From the NCBI GenBank assembly GCA_003387805.1, contig QGSR01000127.1, forward strand, positions 1 to 6,011: a DNA stretch of 6,011 nt, given 5' to 3'. The notes under the pieces were generated by a model that did not search any database, was not told the DNA's origin, and saw only the letters and a program-made list of their open reading frames with translations. Position numbers and translations under genes: made by a program. Origin of the DNA: Bacillota bacterium (GTDB lineage Bacteria > Bacillota > Limnochordia > Limnochordales > ZCTH02-B6). Shown here piece after piece: positions 1 through 5,690 of the stretch (position 1 is the stretch's first letter; each line of letters opens with the position of its first letter).

Positions 1-164
1 GCCATGGGGAGCAGCGTCAGTCCGGGCGCCGGCTCCAGCGGCGCGGCGCCGCCTTCCGCCGCGGCGCGGCCGCCCGCCTTCGTGTCCGGCACGGCGTCCG
101 TCCACGGGGCCGAGCGGCCGGTGGCCGCGGGCCGCAGCATGCGCAGCCGGTCACGCAAGCTCAC
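1..164 (-). CDS. mrfB: MrfB/YprB-type ribonuclease H-like exonuclease, N-terminal fragment (cut by window edge)
   Basis: A GTG start at 164-162 opens a frame that stays open for 54 codons to the left edge. The protein begins MSLRDRLRMLRP and continues into an Ala/Gly/Pro-rich stretch. That basic, helical start resembles the N-terminus of B. subtilis YprB (MrfB), a DEDDh-type exonuclease that works with the MrfA helicase in repair of mitomycin C damage. The start lies inside the end of the helicase gene with a 14-base overlap (helicase TGA at 153-151), as expected for a translationally coupled yprA-yprB operon. The ribosome binding site is weak (AAGG followed by a G-rich stretch), so coupling to helicase translation is likely. 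An in-frame ATG at 140-138 is an alternative start, but it would remove the conserved-looking beginning. The nuclease domain lies outside the window, so the call rests on the N-terminus and gene order. Confidence 0.68.
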   Translation of the reverse strand, partial: MSLRDRLRMLRPAATGRSAPWTDAVPDTKAGGRAAAEGGAAPLEPAPGLTLLPM

Positions 165-2619
165 GGCCCGCCCCGCCTTCGCTCAGCGGATGTCCCAGCC
201 CGCCCGCGCCCAGGGCCAGGTGCAGGAAGCGGATGGTCGCGGCCCGGCCGCCCGGGCGCCGGCCGGAGCCGGAGTCGCCGGCCGCCGGGCCGGCGCCGTT
301 GGCCAGGAAGGCCGCGCCGGCCGCACCCGCCGCACCAGCCGCCCGGGCGTTCCCCGCGCCGTCCCGGTCCCGGCCCGTCCCCTCCAGCTGCCGCATGGCC
401 GCCTCGGGGCCGATGCACGCCGGGCAGCCGTCTTCGCACGAGCAGCCCGCGACCTGCTCCAGGGCCGTCTGCAGCATGGCCGGCTGCAGGTCGTACGCCT
501 TCTCGGCCAGGCCGATGCCGCCGGGGTACGCGTCGTAAAGGTAGATGGTCGGCCGCTGATCGTGGGGCGCCCGCATCTGCACCGTGGCCCGCAAGTCCTT
601 CGGGTCGCACATGAGAAACATGGGCGCCAAAGACTCCAGCAAGTGCGCGGTGCCCAAAAGGGCCGACTGCAGCTCGTCGGGCAAAAACTGCACCGCCAGC
701 CCGTCGGGCACCGTCAGCCAGCACGCCGCGGTGTGCATTTGCTCCTCGGGCAGGTGAATTTCGCCCCAGCCCACGTTTTCGTGGGTATACAGCTTGATCT
801 TCTTGAAAATCGTCGCCTTGGCCGCGGTCATCACTTCGCCGAAGCGCTTTTCCAGCGCGCCCTCGGGCGCCTCTTTGAACGTGTCCAACACCTTGATGGT
901 GACGGCCAGGTTGGCGTCGGTGTAGTAGTCTACGTCTACTTTGTGCACCCACGCCCGGCGCTGGTCCCAGTCCAGCTTGTCCACCAGGTACTGCTGCCCT
1001 TCGTGGATGTATATGGCGTGGGTGTGCAGCATCGTCATGGCCGACACCCGGTCCATCTCGCCGATGACTTTGTGCTGCGGGTGCGACGTGTCCACGATGA
1101 CGAAGTTTTCGCCGCCCGCGCTGCGCAGCGAAATGTCCTCGGCCGGGAAGTTCTCGCTCATCCAGTGCCACCGGCCGCCGGCCCAGCGCACGATTTTCTC
1201 GTCCTGCAGGTACGAGAGGATTTCCTCGGTGCCGGCCGCGTCGATGCCGAACGCTTCGCCGTCGCGGAAAGGCAGCTCGAAGGCCGCGCACTTGATGTGG
1301 CTGACGAGAATCATCAGGTTGTCCGGGTTGATGAGGCCGTGCTCGGGCGACCGCCCGAAGAAGTAGTCCGGATGCTGGACGATGTACTGGTCCAAAGGCC
1401 CGTTGGATGCGATGAGCACCGCCGCCGACGTGCCTTGGCGCCGCCCGGCCCGGCCCGCCTGCTGCCACGTGGCCGCGATGGTGCCGGGATAGCCCGCCAT
1501 GACGCACGCGTCCAGGCGGCCCACGTCGATGCCCAGCTCCAGCGCGTTGGTGCTGACGACGCCCAGGACGTCGCCGCTGCGCAGGCCCCGCTCGATGGCC
1601 CGCCGTTCATTGGGCAAGTACCCGCCGCGGTAGCCCCGGATGTCCGCGGCCCGCTTGCGGGTGACGCCCCGGGCGCCTTTGGCCATGTCTTCCTGCAAAT
1701 ACGTCAGCAGCACTTCCGTGGCCAGCCGGGAGCGGGCGAAGACGATGGTCTGGATGCCGTTTTGCACAAACTTGCCCGCGATGCGCCGCCCGGCCTGGAG
1801 CACCGACTCGCGCACGCCGTCGCCGCCCACCACCGGGGGATTGTAAAAGATGAAGTGCTTTTCGCCCGAAGGCGCGCCGTTGTCGTCGATGAGCCGCACC
1901 GTCTCGCCCGTCAGCCGCTCGGCCAGGTCTTTCGGATTGGCGATGGTGGCGCTGGAGCACAAGAACTGCGGCCGGCTGCCGTAAAACTCCGCGATGCGGC
2001 GCAGCCGCCGCAGCACGTTGGCCACGTGGGAGCCGAACACGCCGCGGTAGGTGTGCAGCTCGTCGATGACGATGAACTTCAGGTTTTCAAACAAGCGCAC
2101 CCACTTGGTGTGGTGGGGCAAAATGCCGGTGTGCAGCATGTCCGGGTTGGTGACGACGATGTGGCCCGCTTCGCGGATGTGGCGCCGCAGCGGGGCCGGC
2201 GTGTCCCCGTCGTAGACGTAGGAGCCGATCTCCACGTCCAGGTCGCCCGACAGCTCGTGCAGTTCCGCCACCTGGTCCTGGGACAGCGCCTTCGTCGGAA
2301 ACAAATACAGCGCCCGCGACGCGGGGTTGTTCAAGATTTCGTGGAGCACGGGCAAGTTGTAGCACATGGTCTTGCCCGAGGCGGTGGGCGTCACCACCAC
2401 CGTGGACTGGCCGTTCAGCGCGGCCTCCACCGCTTCGGTCTGGTGCACGTACAAATCCTCAATGCCCCGGCGGCGCAGCGCCGCCACCAGCCGGCGGTCC
2501 AGCTTTTCGGGGAAGCCGCCGTAGCGGGCCGGCCGCGGCGGCAGCACTTCCCAGCGGGTGACGTTTTCCATGAAGGCACGGTCGTTTTTCAGCGAATCCA
2601 GCAGCTGCGGCAGGTTCAT
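151..2619 (-). CDS. mrfA: MrfA/YprA-type SF2 DEAD/DEAH-box DNA helicase with C-terminal DUF1998 zinc-binding domain
   Basis: This 822-residue protein is a superfamily 2 ATP-dependent DNA helicase of the YprA/MrfA (Hrq1-like) family. Visible motifs in order: Walker A TPTASGKT (residues 77-84), motif Ia FPTKALSQDQ (107-116), TNPDML (157-162), Walker B DELH (186-189), SSAT (222-225), IVFARSR (292-298), STNALELGIDVG (356-367) and arginine-finger motif QQAGRAGRRQG (386-396). The DUF1998 region ends in a Cys cluster, C726, C728, C732 and C735 (CSCEDGCPAC), which binds zinc in this family. B. subtilis MrfA is a 3'-5' helicase that acts with MrfB in excision of mitomycin C lesions. The start is set by AGGAGGA five bases before ATG 2619; the frame stays open to 2742 but nothing supports a start there. 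The last ~85 residues include a Gly/Ala-rich stretch, making it longer than the ~750-residue B. subtilis protein. Catalytic motifs are all intact. The symbol is by family similarity and operon structure. Confidence 0.93.
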   Translation of the reverse strand: MNLPQLLDSLKNDRAFMENVTRWEVLPPRPARYGGFPEKLDRRLVAALRRRGIEDLYVHQTEAVEAALNGQSTVVVTPTASGKTMCYNLPVLHEILNNPASRALYLFPTKALSQDQVAELHELSGDLDVEIGSYVYDGDTPAPLRRHIREAGHIVVTNPDMLHTGILPHHTKWVRLFENLKFIVIDELHTYRGVFGSHVANVLRRLRRIAEFYGSRPQFLCSSATIANPKDLAERLTGETVRLIDDNGAPSGEKHFIFYNPPVVGGDGVRESVLQAGRRIAGKFVQNGIQTIVFARSRLATEVLLTYLQEDMAKGARGVTRKRAADIRGYRGGYLPNERRAIERGLRSGDVLGVVSTNALELGIDVGRLDACVMAGYPGTIAATWQQAGRAGRRQGTSAAVLIASNGPLDQYIVQHPDYFFGRSPEHGLINPDNLMILVSHIKCAAFELPFRDGEAFGIDAAGTEEILSYLQDEKIVRWAGGRWHWMSENFPAEDISLRSAGGENFVIVDTSHPQHKVIGEMDRVSAMTMLHTHAIYIHEGQQYLVDKLDWDQRRAWVHKVDVDYYTDANLAVTIKVLDTFKEAPEGALEKRFGEVMTAAKATIFKKIKLYTHENVGWGEIHLPEEQMHTAACWLTVPDGLAVQFLPDELQSALLGTAHLLESLAPMFLMCDPKDLRATVQMRAPHDQRPTIYLYDAYPGGIGLAEKAYDLQPAMLQTALEQVAGCSCEDGCPACIGPEAAMRQLEGTGRDRDGAGNARAAGAAGAAGAAFLANGAGPAAGDSGSGRRPGGRAATIRFLHLALGAGGLGHPLSEGGAGRELA

Positions 2620-2623
2620 GGCG

Positions 2624-2630
2624 TCCTCCT
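2624..2630 (-). promoter_or_regulatory. Ribosome binding site that fixes the mrfA start
   Basis: On the minus strand the sequence reads AGGAGGA-CGCC-ATG. The AGGAGG core (2630-2625) lies five bases from the ATG at 2619. This favours that ATG over the farther in-frame ATG at 2742, which would add about 41 residues in a poorly conserved-looking, arginine- and proline-containing stretch. Confidence 0.85.
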
Positions 2631-2746
2631 CGTCGCGCCGAAAAGGGCGCTCGCAGAAACATTCCCCGGCGGGGCGCGGCAATCCTGCCGCCGGCGAAAA
2701 CGTGTTCGCATGCGCTGAAAAGGGCGAGGATAGGAGAGGCATGGTC

Positions 2747-2792
2747 AGGGCCGGGCGCCGCGGCGGCAGCGAAGGCCGCGAGGCCCGGCCCT
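2747..2792 (-). terminator. Strong GC-rich hairpin after the ferredoxin gene
   Basis: AGGGCCGGGC (2747-2756) and GCCCGGCCCT (2783-2792) are perfect 10-base inverted repeats. Inside them CGCGGC (2759-2764) pairs with GCCGCG (2775-2780), leaving a 10-base loop. The hairpin begins 25 bases past the ferredoxin TAA on the minus strand, the position expected of a transcription terminator separating the ferredoxin from mrfA. There is no run of T after it on the minus strand (GACCATGCC follows), so it is not a classical intrinsic terminator; it may be a weak terminator or a 3'-end stabiliser. Confidence 0.5.
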
Positions 2793-2817
2793 CACGGCGT
2801 GGTTGTCGGGGCGGACG

Positions 2818-3126
2818 TTACTCCTTGCGTCCCGGCTCGTTCCACTTCGCCTCGAACTCTTCGGCGGAGAGCCGGTACCAGTCGGCGTTCTTTTCGATGA
2901 ACGAGGCCCACTCCTCCGGCACGTCCTCTTCGGGGAAGATGGCGTCTACCGGGCACTCGGGCTCGCACGCCCCGCAGTCGATGCACTCATCGGGATCGAT
3001 GTAGAGCTGCGCGACTTCCTCGTACTGGTCGCTCGAGGGAACCGGGTGAATGCAGTCCACCGGGCACACCTCGACGCACGCCGCGTCTTTGGTCCCGATG
3101 CACGGCTGGGTGATCACGAAAGCCAT
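2818..3126 (-). CDS. fdxA: 7Fe ferredoxin ([3Fe-4S][4Fe-4S] type, FdxA-like)
   Basis: This 102-residue soluble electron carrier has the cysteine pattern of Azotobacter FdI, Thermus and mycobacterial FdxA ferredoxins. By that pattern C9, C17 and C58 would hold the [3Fe-4S] cluster, and C21, C48, C51 and C54 the [4Fe-4S] cluster. C25 (in CPVDC) is the extra, usually non-ligand cysteine of the family. The long spacing CIGTKDAAC, in place of CxxC, is the hallmark of the 3Fe site. An acidic C-terminal extension with PEEW and several aromatics (residues 64-102) is typical of this roughly 105-residue class. The start ATG at 3126 follows AGGGAGGGAG (3144-3135) by eight bases; the frame extends upstream to 3276 without another good site. 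Its redox partner is not shown by the window. It is transcribed divergently from marR, so the two may share a control region. Confidence 0.95.
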   Translation of the reverse strand: MAFVITQPCIGTKDAACVEVCPVDCIHPVPSSDQYEEVAQLYIDPDECIDCGACEPECPVDAIFPEEDVPEEWASFIEKNADWYRLSAEEFEAKWNEPGRKE

Positions 3127-3350
3127 GGCGTCTTCTCCCTCCCTTTCCTTTACGATGGGCGTCCGTCGGGCAGGACGGGCCGCAAAACGTACACAACGAC
3201 GCCGCGCATGCCGCGCCCGCGCGCGGGCGGGGACGAAGATCCGCCCGCCGAGCCGCGCTCGCGAGGCCGCGGTCATGCGGCGACCTAGTTATGTTATTCC
3301 ATCGAGGGGCCCCATCATCCTGTCGGGCCGCGTCCAAATTCCGTGAGAAA

Positions 3351-3356
3351 ATTATA
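3351..3356 (-). promoter_or_regulatory. Perfect TATAAT -10 candidate for leftward transcription
   Basis: The plus-strand ATTATA reads TATAAT on the minus strand, a consensus sigma-A -10 element and conspicuous in such GC-rich DNA. It points toward fdxA, and a start near 3344 would give a leader of about 217 bases. At 16 to 18 base spacing the upstream hexamer is GC-rich and does not resemble TTGACA, so the promoter would need an activator or is weak. Its upstream edge touches the CRP/FNR-type palindrome. Confidence 0.4.
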
Positions 3357-3372
3357 TGTGACGTTCATCACA
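3357..3372. promoter_or_regulatory. CRP/FNR-family binding site, perfect TGTGA-N6-TCACA
   Basis: TGTGACGTTCATCACA matches the consensus TGTGA-N6-TCACA in both five-base arms. This is the E. coli CRP consensus and also the consensus reported for the B. subtilis Fnr regulator. If TACACT (3417-3422) is the marR -10, the site centre (3364.5) lies roughly 61 to 65 bases upstream of transcription start, a class I activator position. On the minus strand it directly precedes TATAAT, so a bound protein would sit in the -10/-35 spacer and would more likely repress. No CRP/FNR regulator gene is in the window, so the acting protein is unknown. Confidence 0.65.
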
Positions 3373-3538
3373 TCGCGTCGGGTGCTCTGTCACATCCGCC
3401 CGCCGCCGCCACGGAGTACACTGTCTTTAAGGAAATTAATTGGCGCAATGGCGCGGCCGCACCGCCCGGTCCCTGCGCCTTCGAGGTGCGGGCGCCTGTC
3501 CGCGGCGGCGCAGGCCGCCGCCCGCGGCCGGAAGCCGC

Positions 3539-3547
3539 AGGAGGTGA
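3539..3547 (+). promoter_or_regulatory. Ribosome binding site that fixes the marR GTG start
   Basis: AGGAGGTGA is a near-perfect match to the 3' end of 16S rRNA and lies six bases before the GTG at 3554. It decides for this GTG, which has no competing ATG nearby in frame, and its strength suggests efficient translation. Confidence 0.88.
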
Positions 3548-3553
3548 CGCGAC

Positions 3554-4129
3554 GTGAACCTGCTCCGCTCGCTGGAACTTTTGGTCAATCTGCTGTATCA
3601 CCGAGGGCCCAACTATCGCTTGCTGGCCCGCAACGGGCTGAGCCACTCGCAGTTTTTGCAGCTCCGGTACTTGCTCTGGAACCCGGGCGCCGGCGTGGGG
3701 GAGATGGCCGACCATCTGGGCATCAGCCGCCCGGCCGCGACCCAGAGCGTCGACCGGCTGGTGAAGCGGGGGCTGGTGCAGCGCATCGGCGCCGCGGACG
3801 ACCGCCGGCGGGTGCACCTGCGGCTGACGTCCCACGGCGAGGCCGTCATCAAGCGCACCATCGCCGACATGAAGCGGGAGCTGGACGCCGTCCTGGAGCA
3901 GATGCCGCCGGAAGACCGGGACGCCCTGGCCCGGGGCGTGGACTCGTTCCTGGTGCACGCGCTGACCGACGTGGGCCTGCTGGACGACGTCTGCCTCGGC
4001 TGCATCCATGAAGGCGACGAGGAGTGCCCCGTCAACGTGGCCAGCCTGCGCCTGACGGGCCAGCCCGTGCGCTGCCTGATGCCGCCGGCTTTGGGCGGGC
4101 GCGTCAATCGCCGGGTGGCCGGCGAGTAG
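3554..4129 (+). CDS. MarR-family transcriptional regulator with C-terminal four-cysteine motif
   Basis: This 191-residue protein has a MarR winged-helix core. Residues 31-42 and 48-58 form the first helices of the DNA-binding domain, GISRPAATQSVDRLVKRGLV (56-75) is the helix-turn-helix with recognition helix, and DDRRRVHLRLTSHG (82-95) is the wing with its DxRxxxLxLT signature. Flanking helices (2-27 and 96-142) should form the dimer interface. Unusually, a tail of about 48 residues follows the fold and carries the protein's only cysteines: C147, C150, C158 and C174 (Cx2Cx7Cx15C, beginning CLGC). This resembles a zinc or Fe-S ligand set, so metal, redox or NO sensing is possible but not shown. 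Ordinary MarR proteins are about 140-160 residues. The start is a GTG behind AGGAGGTGA. The downstream membrane-protein gene is on the same strand after 88 bases and is the likely target, together with its own promoter region. No specific MarR subfamily is recognised. Confidence 0.88.
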   Translation: MNLLRSLELLVNLLYHRGPNYRLLARNGLSHSQFLQLRYLLWNPGAGVGEMADHLGISRPAATQSVDRLVKRGLVQRIGAADDRRRVHLRLTSHGEAVIKRTIADMKRELDAVLEQMPPEDRDALARGVDSFLVHALTDVGLLDDVCLGCIHEGDEECPVNVASLRLTGQPVRCLMPPALGGRVNRRVAGE

Positions 4130-4137
4130 GCGGGCGG

Positions 4138-4178
4138 ACCCCGGGCGCGCGCCGGCATCCGGGCGCGGGACCCGGGGT
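4138..4178 (+). terminator. Long GC-rich hairpin between marR and the membrane-protein gene
   Basis: ACCCCGGG (4138-4145) pairs with CCCGGGGT (4171-4178). Within it CGCGC (4146-4150) pairs with GCGCG (4163-4167), and CCGG (4152-4155) with CCGG (4159-4162), around a CAT loop. It begins nine bases after the marR TAG. No T-run follows on either strand, so full termination is doubtful; it may be an attenuating or mRNA-processing hairpin that lowers expression of the downstream gene relative to marR. Confidence 0.42.
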
Positions 4179-4217
4179 GCGCGGCCCGGCTAGATCATCG
4201 GTTAGGACGGAGATTCC

Positions 4218-5600
4218 ATGTCCCGGGAAACGGTGGCGCCGCGCGACATCGCACGGCCGTTCGTGCGCGGCGCGTTGCTTTACTTCGTCGTCATCGGCGT
4301 GCTCGGCGCCTGGCTGCGGGCCCGGTTCGCGGGGCTGTTTCCGCTGCCGTTCCTGCGCGAAGCCAACGTCATCCACGCCCATTCCCACGTGGCCTTTTTC
4401 GGCTGGGCCAACTTCGCCGTGTTCGCGGCCATGTATTCCATCCTGCCCCGCCTCACGGGCCGCCCGCTGGCGGCCGTGCGCCAGATCCGCTGGCAGCTGG
4501 CGCTGACCCACGTCGCGACCGTCGGCGCGCTGGTGACGTTCGCCATGGGCGGGTACTGGCCGCCCTCCATCGTGTTTTCCTCCGTCAACGGCGTCGTCTG
4601 GTACATGTTCGTGTGGATTTACTGGAAAAACACCGCCGGGCTGCCGCGCCCTTTGCCCGTGGCGCTGCGGTACCTGCACGCGGCCGTGGCGCTGCTGGTC
4701 TTGTGTTCGCTGGGCACGTGGCTGGTGGCGGGGCTGACCGCCTCGGGCGCGGACCTGCCGCTGCTGGAGTCCGCGGCGCTGCACCTTTTCCTCAACAACT
4801 TCATCGATGGCTGGGTGCTGGTAGGGCTGCTGGGGCTGGTGACGTTCGTGCTGTCGGCGCCGGCGGCGCCGGCCGGATCCGCTTCGGCCGCCGTCCGGGC
4901 GGCGTCCGCCGCGGACGGCTGGGCCGCGAAGCCTTTGCCCTGGCTGGCGGCGCTGACGCCTATCTCGTTTCTGGCCGACGTCATTCCGGCGGGGCTGCCG
5001 GCTTTTTGGGCCGTCGTCGGCGTGGGCGCCCGCACGGCGCTGGCCGTGCCGTACGTGATGTTCCTGCGGGGCGCGCGGCGCCGGCTGGCCGAGCTGGCCG
5101 GCGGCGCCGCCGCCTCGCGCCCGGCTCCGGGGGCCGCGCCGGGTCGTGCGGCAGGCGGCCCGGCGGTCCTCGACGCCCCGGCGCGGGCCCTTTTGATCGC
5201 GGCCGGGCTGTTTTTCGCGGGCAAAGCCGTGGCCCACGGACTGTCCTTCGTGGCCGCCGTGGCCCCGTCGCATCAGCTGTTCATCGCGCACATCCACTTG
5301 AGCCTGCTGGGCTTTTTCTCCGTGGGCGTGCTGGGCGTCTTGTGGCATCTGGCCGCGGACCGCGGCCCCGCGCCCGGCCGGGACTCGCCCGCGGGCGTCC
5401 TCGGCCCGTGGGTGCTGGCCGCCGGCGTGGCGGGGATGGTGCTGACGCTCTTTGGCGCGGCGGGGGCCGACGTTCTCCTGGAAGGCGCGGCGCGCGCCCG
5501 CGGCGTGACGCGGCTACTGGAGGCGGCCTTCGCCTTCGCCGTCGTGTCCGTGGCGGGCATCCCCGCGGTGGGCGTGCCGCTGGTGCGGCGCTGGCGCTGA
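4218..5600 (+). CDS. Polytopic membrane protein resembling heme-copper oxidase subunit I, without the CuB histidine pair
   Basis: This 460-residue protein has about 11-12 hydrophobic segments, near residues 19-37, 53-76, 94-112, 117-136, 150-173, 188-212, 242-283 (one or two), 322-345, 354-378, 395-414 and 434-456. IHAHSHVAFFGWANFAVF (52-69) matches the TM2 pattern of cbb3 subunit I, where the first His binds low-spin heme. FIAHIHLSLLGFF (355-367) matches the TM10 AHFHY motif with two heme ligands. LHLFLNNFIDGW (188-199) sits where TM6 carries one CuB ligand. The TM7 region (241-283) has no histidine, so the CuB site looks absent and oxygen reduction is unlikely. Similar proteins are annotated as cbb3-like or NnrS-like; NnrS is a related heme-binding alternative. 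Ala/Pro/Gly-rich linkers (about 213-240 and 296-321) look poorly conserved. ATG 4218 follows GGAG (4209-4212) by five bases. It is probably cotranscribed with marR. Function unknown. Confidence 0.72.
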   Translation: MSRETVAPRDIARPFVRGALLYFVVIGVLGAWLRARFAGLFPLPFLREANVIHAHSHVAFFGWANFAVFAAMYSILPRLTGRPLAAVRQIRWQLALTHVATVGALVTFAMGGYWPPSIVFSSVNGVVWYMFVWIYWKNTAGLPRPLPVALRYLHAAVALLVLCSLGTWLVAGLTASGADLPLLESAALHLFLNNFIDGWVLVGLLGLVTFVLSAPAAPAGSASAAVRAASAADGWAAKPLPWLAALTPISFLADVIPAGLPAFWAVVGVGARTALAVPYVMFLRGARRRLAELAGGAAASRPAPGAAPGRAAGGPAVLDAPARALLIAAGLFFAGKAVAHGLSFVAAVAPSHQLFIAHIHLSLLGFFSVGVLGVLWHLAADRGPAPGRDSPAGVLGPWVLAAGVAGMVLTLFGAAGADVLLEGAARARGVTRLLEAAFAFAVVSVAGIPAVGVPLVRRWR

Positions 5601-5643
5601 GCCGGGCGCTTGGCGGCGCGGCGGCGCGCCGTTGCGGCGCAAA

Positions 5644-5690
5644 GCGCGCGGCGGGCGGCCGGGCCGCGCGCGGGCCGGCGGTTGTTGTCA
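5644..5690 (+). terminator. Probable intrinsic terminator after the membrane-protein gene
   Basis: GCGCGCGGC (5644-5652) and GCCGCGCGC (5663-5671) form a perfect nine-base stem with a ten-base loop, starting 43 bases past the TGA. The following GGGCCGGCGG leads into GTTGTTGTCAT, which is only partly T-rich. Placement and stem strength fit termination before the DUF3243 gene, although the T-tract is displaced about ten bases from the stem. Confidence 0.5.

Larger units (their letters stand above)
3127..3553. promoter_or_regulatory. Divergent intergenic region between fdxA and marR, with an AT-rich island
   Basis: These 427 bases hold no convincing gene; open frames crossing them lack family resemblance and good start signals. 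The half next to fdxA (3127-3280) is GC-rich and includes a 16-base perfect palindrome, CGCCCGCGCGCGGGCG (3214-3229). An AT-richer island at about 3285-3440 stands out in this genome and holds the likely promoters: the CRP/FNR-type palindrome, a minus-strand TATAAT, a possible plus-strand TACACT (3417-3422) and an AATTAATT palindrome (3434-3441). The rest (3445-3540) is a GC-rich leader of marR. CGGCGGC (3503-3509) and GCCGCCG (3514-3520) can form a hairpin there, 18 bases before the ribosome binding site. No clear TTGACA element accompanies either -10 candidate. Confidence 0.65.

Noticed and set aside
161..1507. A 448-codon minus-strand frame within mrfA
   Set aside because: It is an out-of-frame shadow of mrfA, rich in Arg/Gly/Ala and without motifs.
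4..2718. A 904-codon open frame on the plus strand covering almost all of the mrfA region
   Set aside because: It is antisense to mrfA, whose helicase motifs are all intact. Its product is Arg/His/Gln/Val-rich without recognisable domains, as expected for the complement of a GC-rich gene with strong third-position bias.
2620..2742. Upstream start for mrfA at 2742, giving an 863-residue protein
   Set aside because: No ribosome binding site supports it, and it lies next to the ferredoxin hairpin, while ATG 2619 has AGGAGGA at ideal spacing and begins a sequence like the family's.
3343..4011. A 222-codon plus-strand frame across the marR leader and marR
   Set aside because: It conflicts with the well-supported MarR frame, its start has no ribosome binding site, and the product has no recognisable fold.
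4104..5348. A 414-codon minus-strand frame opposite the membrane-protein gene
   Set aside because: It is low-complexity Arg/Gln/Gly-rich sequence with no domain; the plus-strand frame encodes clear membrane segments and conserved-looking histidine motifs.
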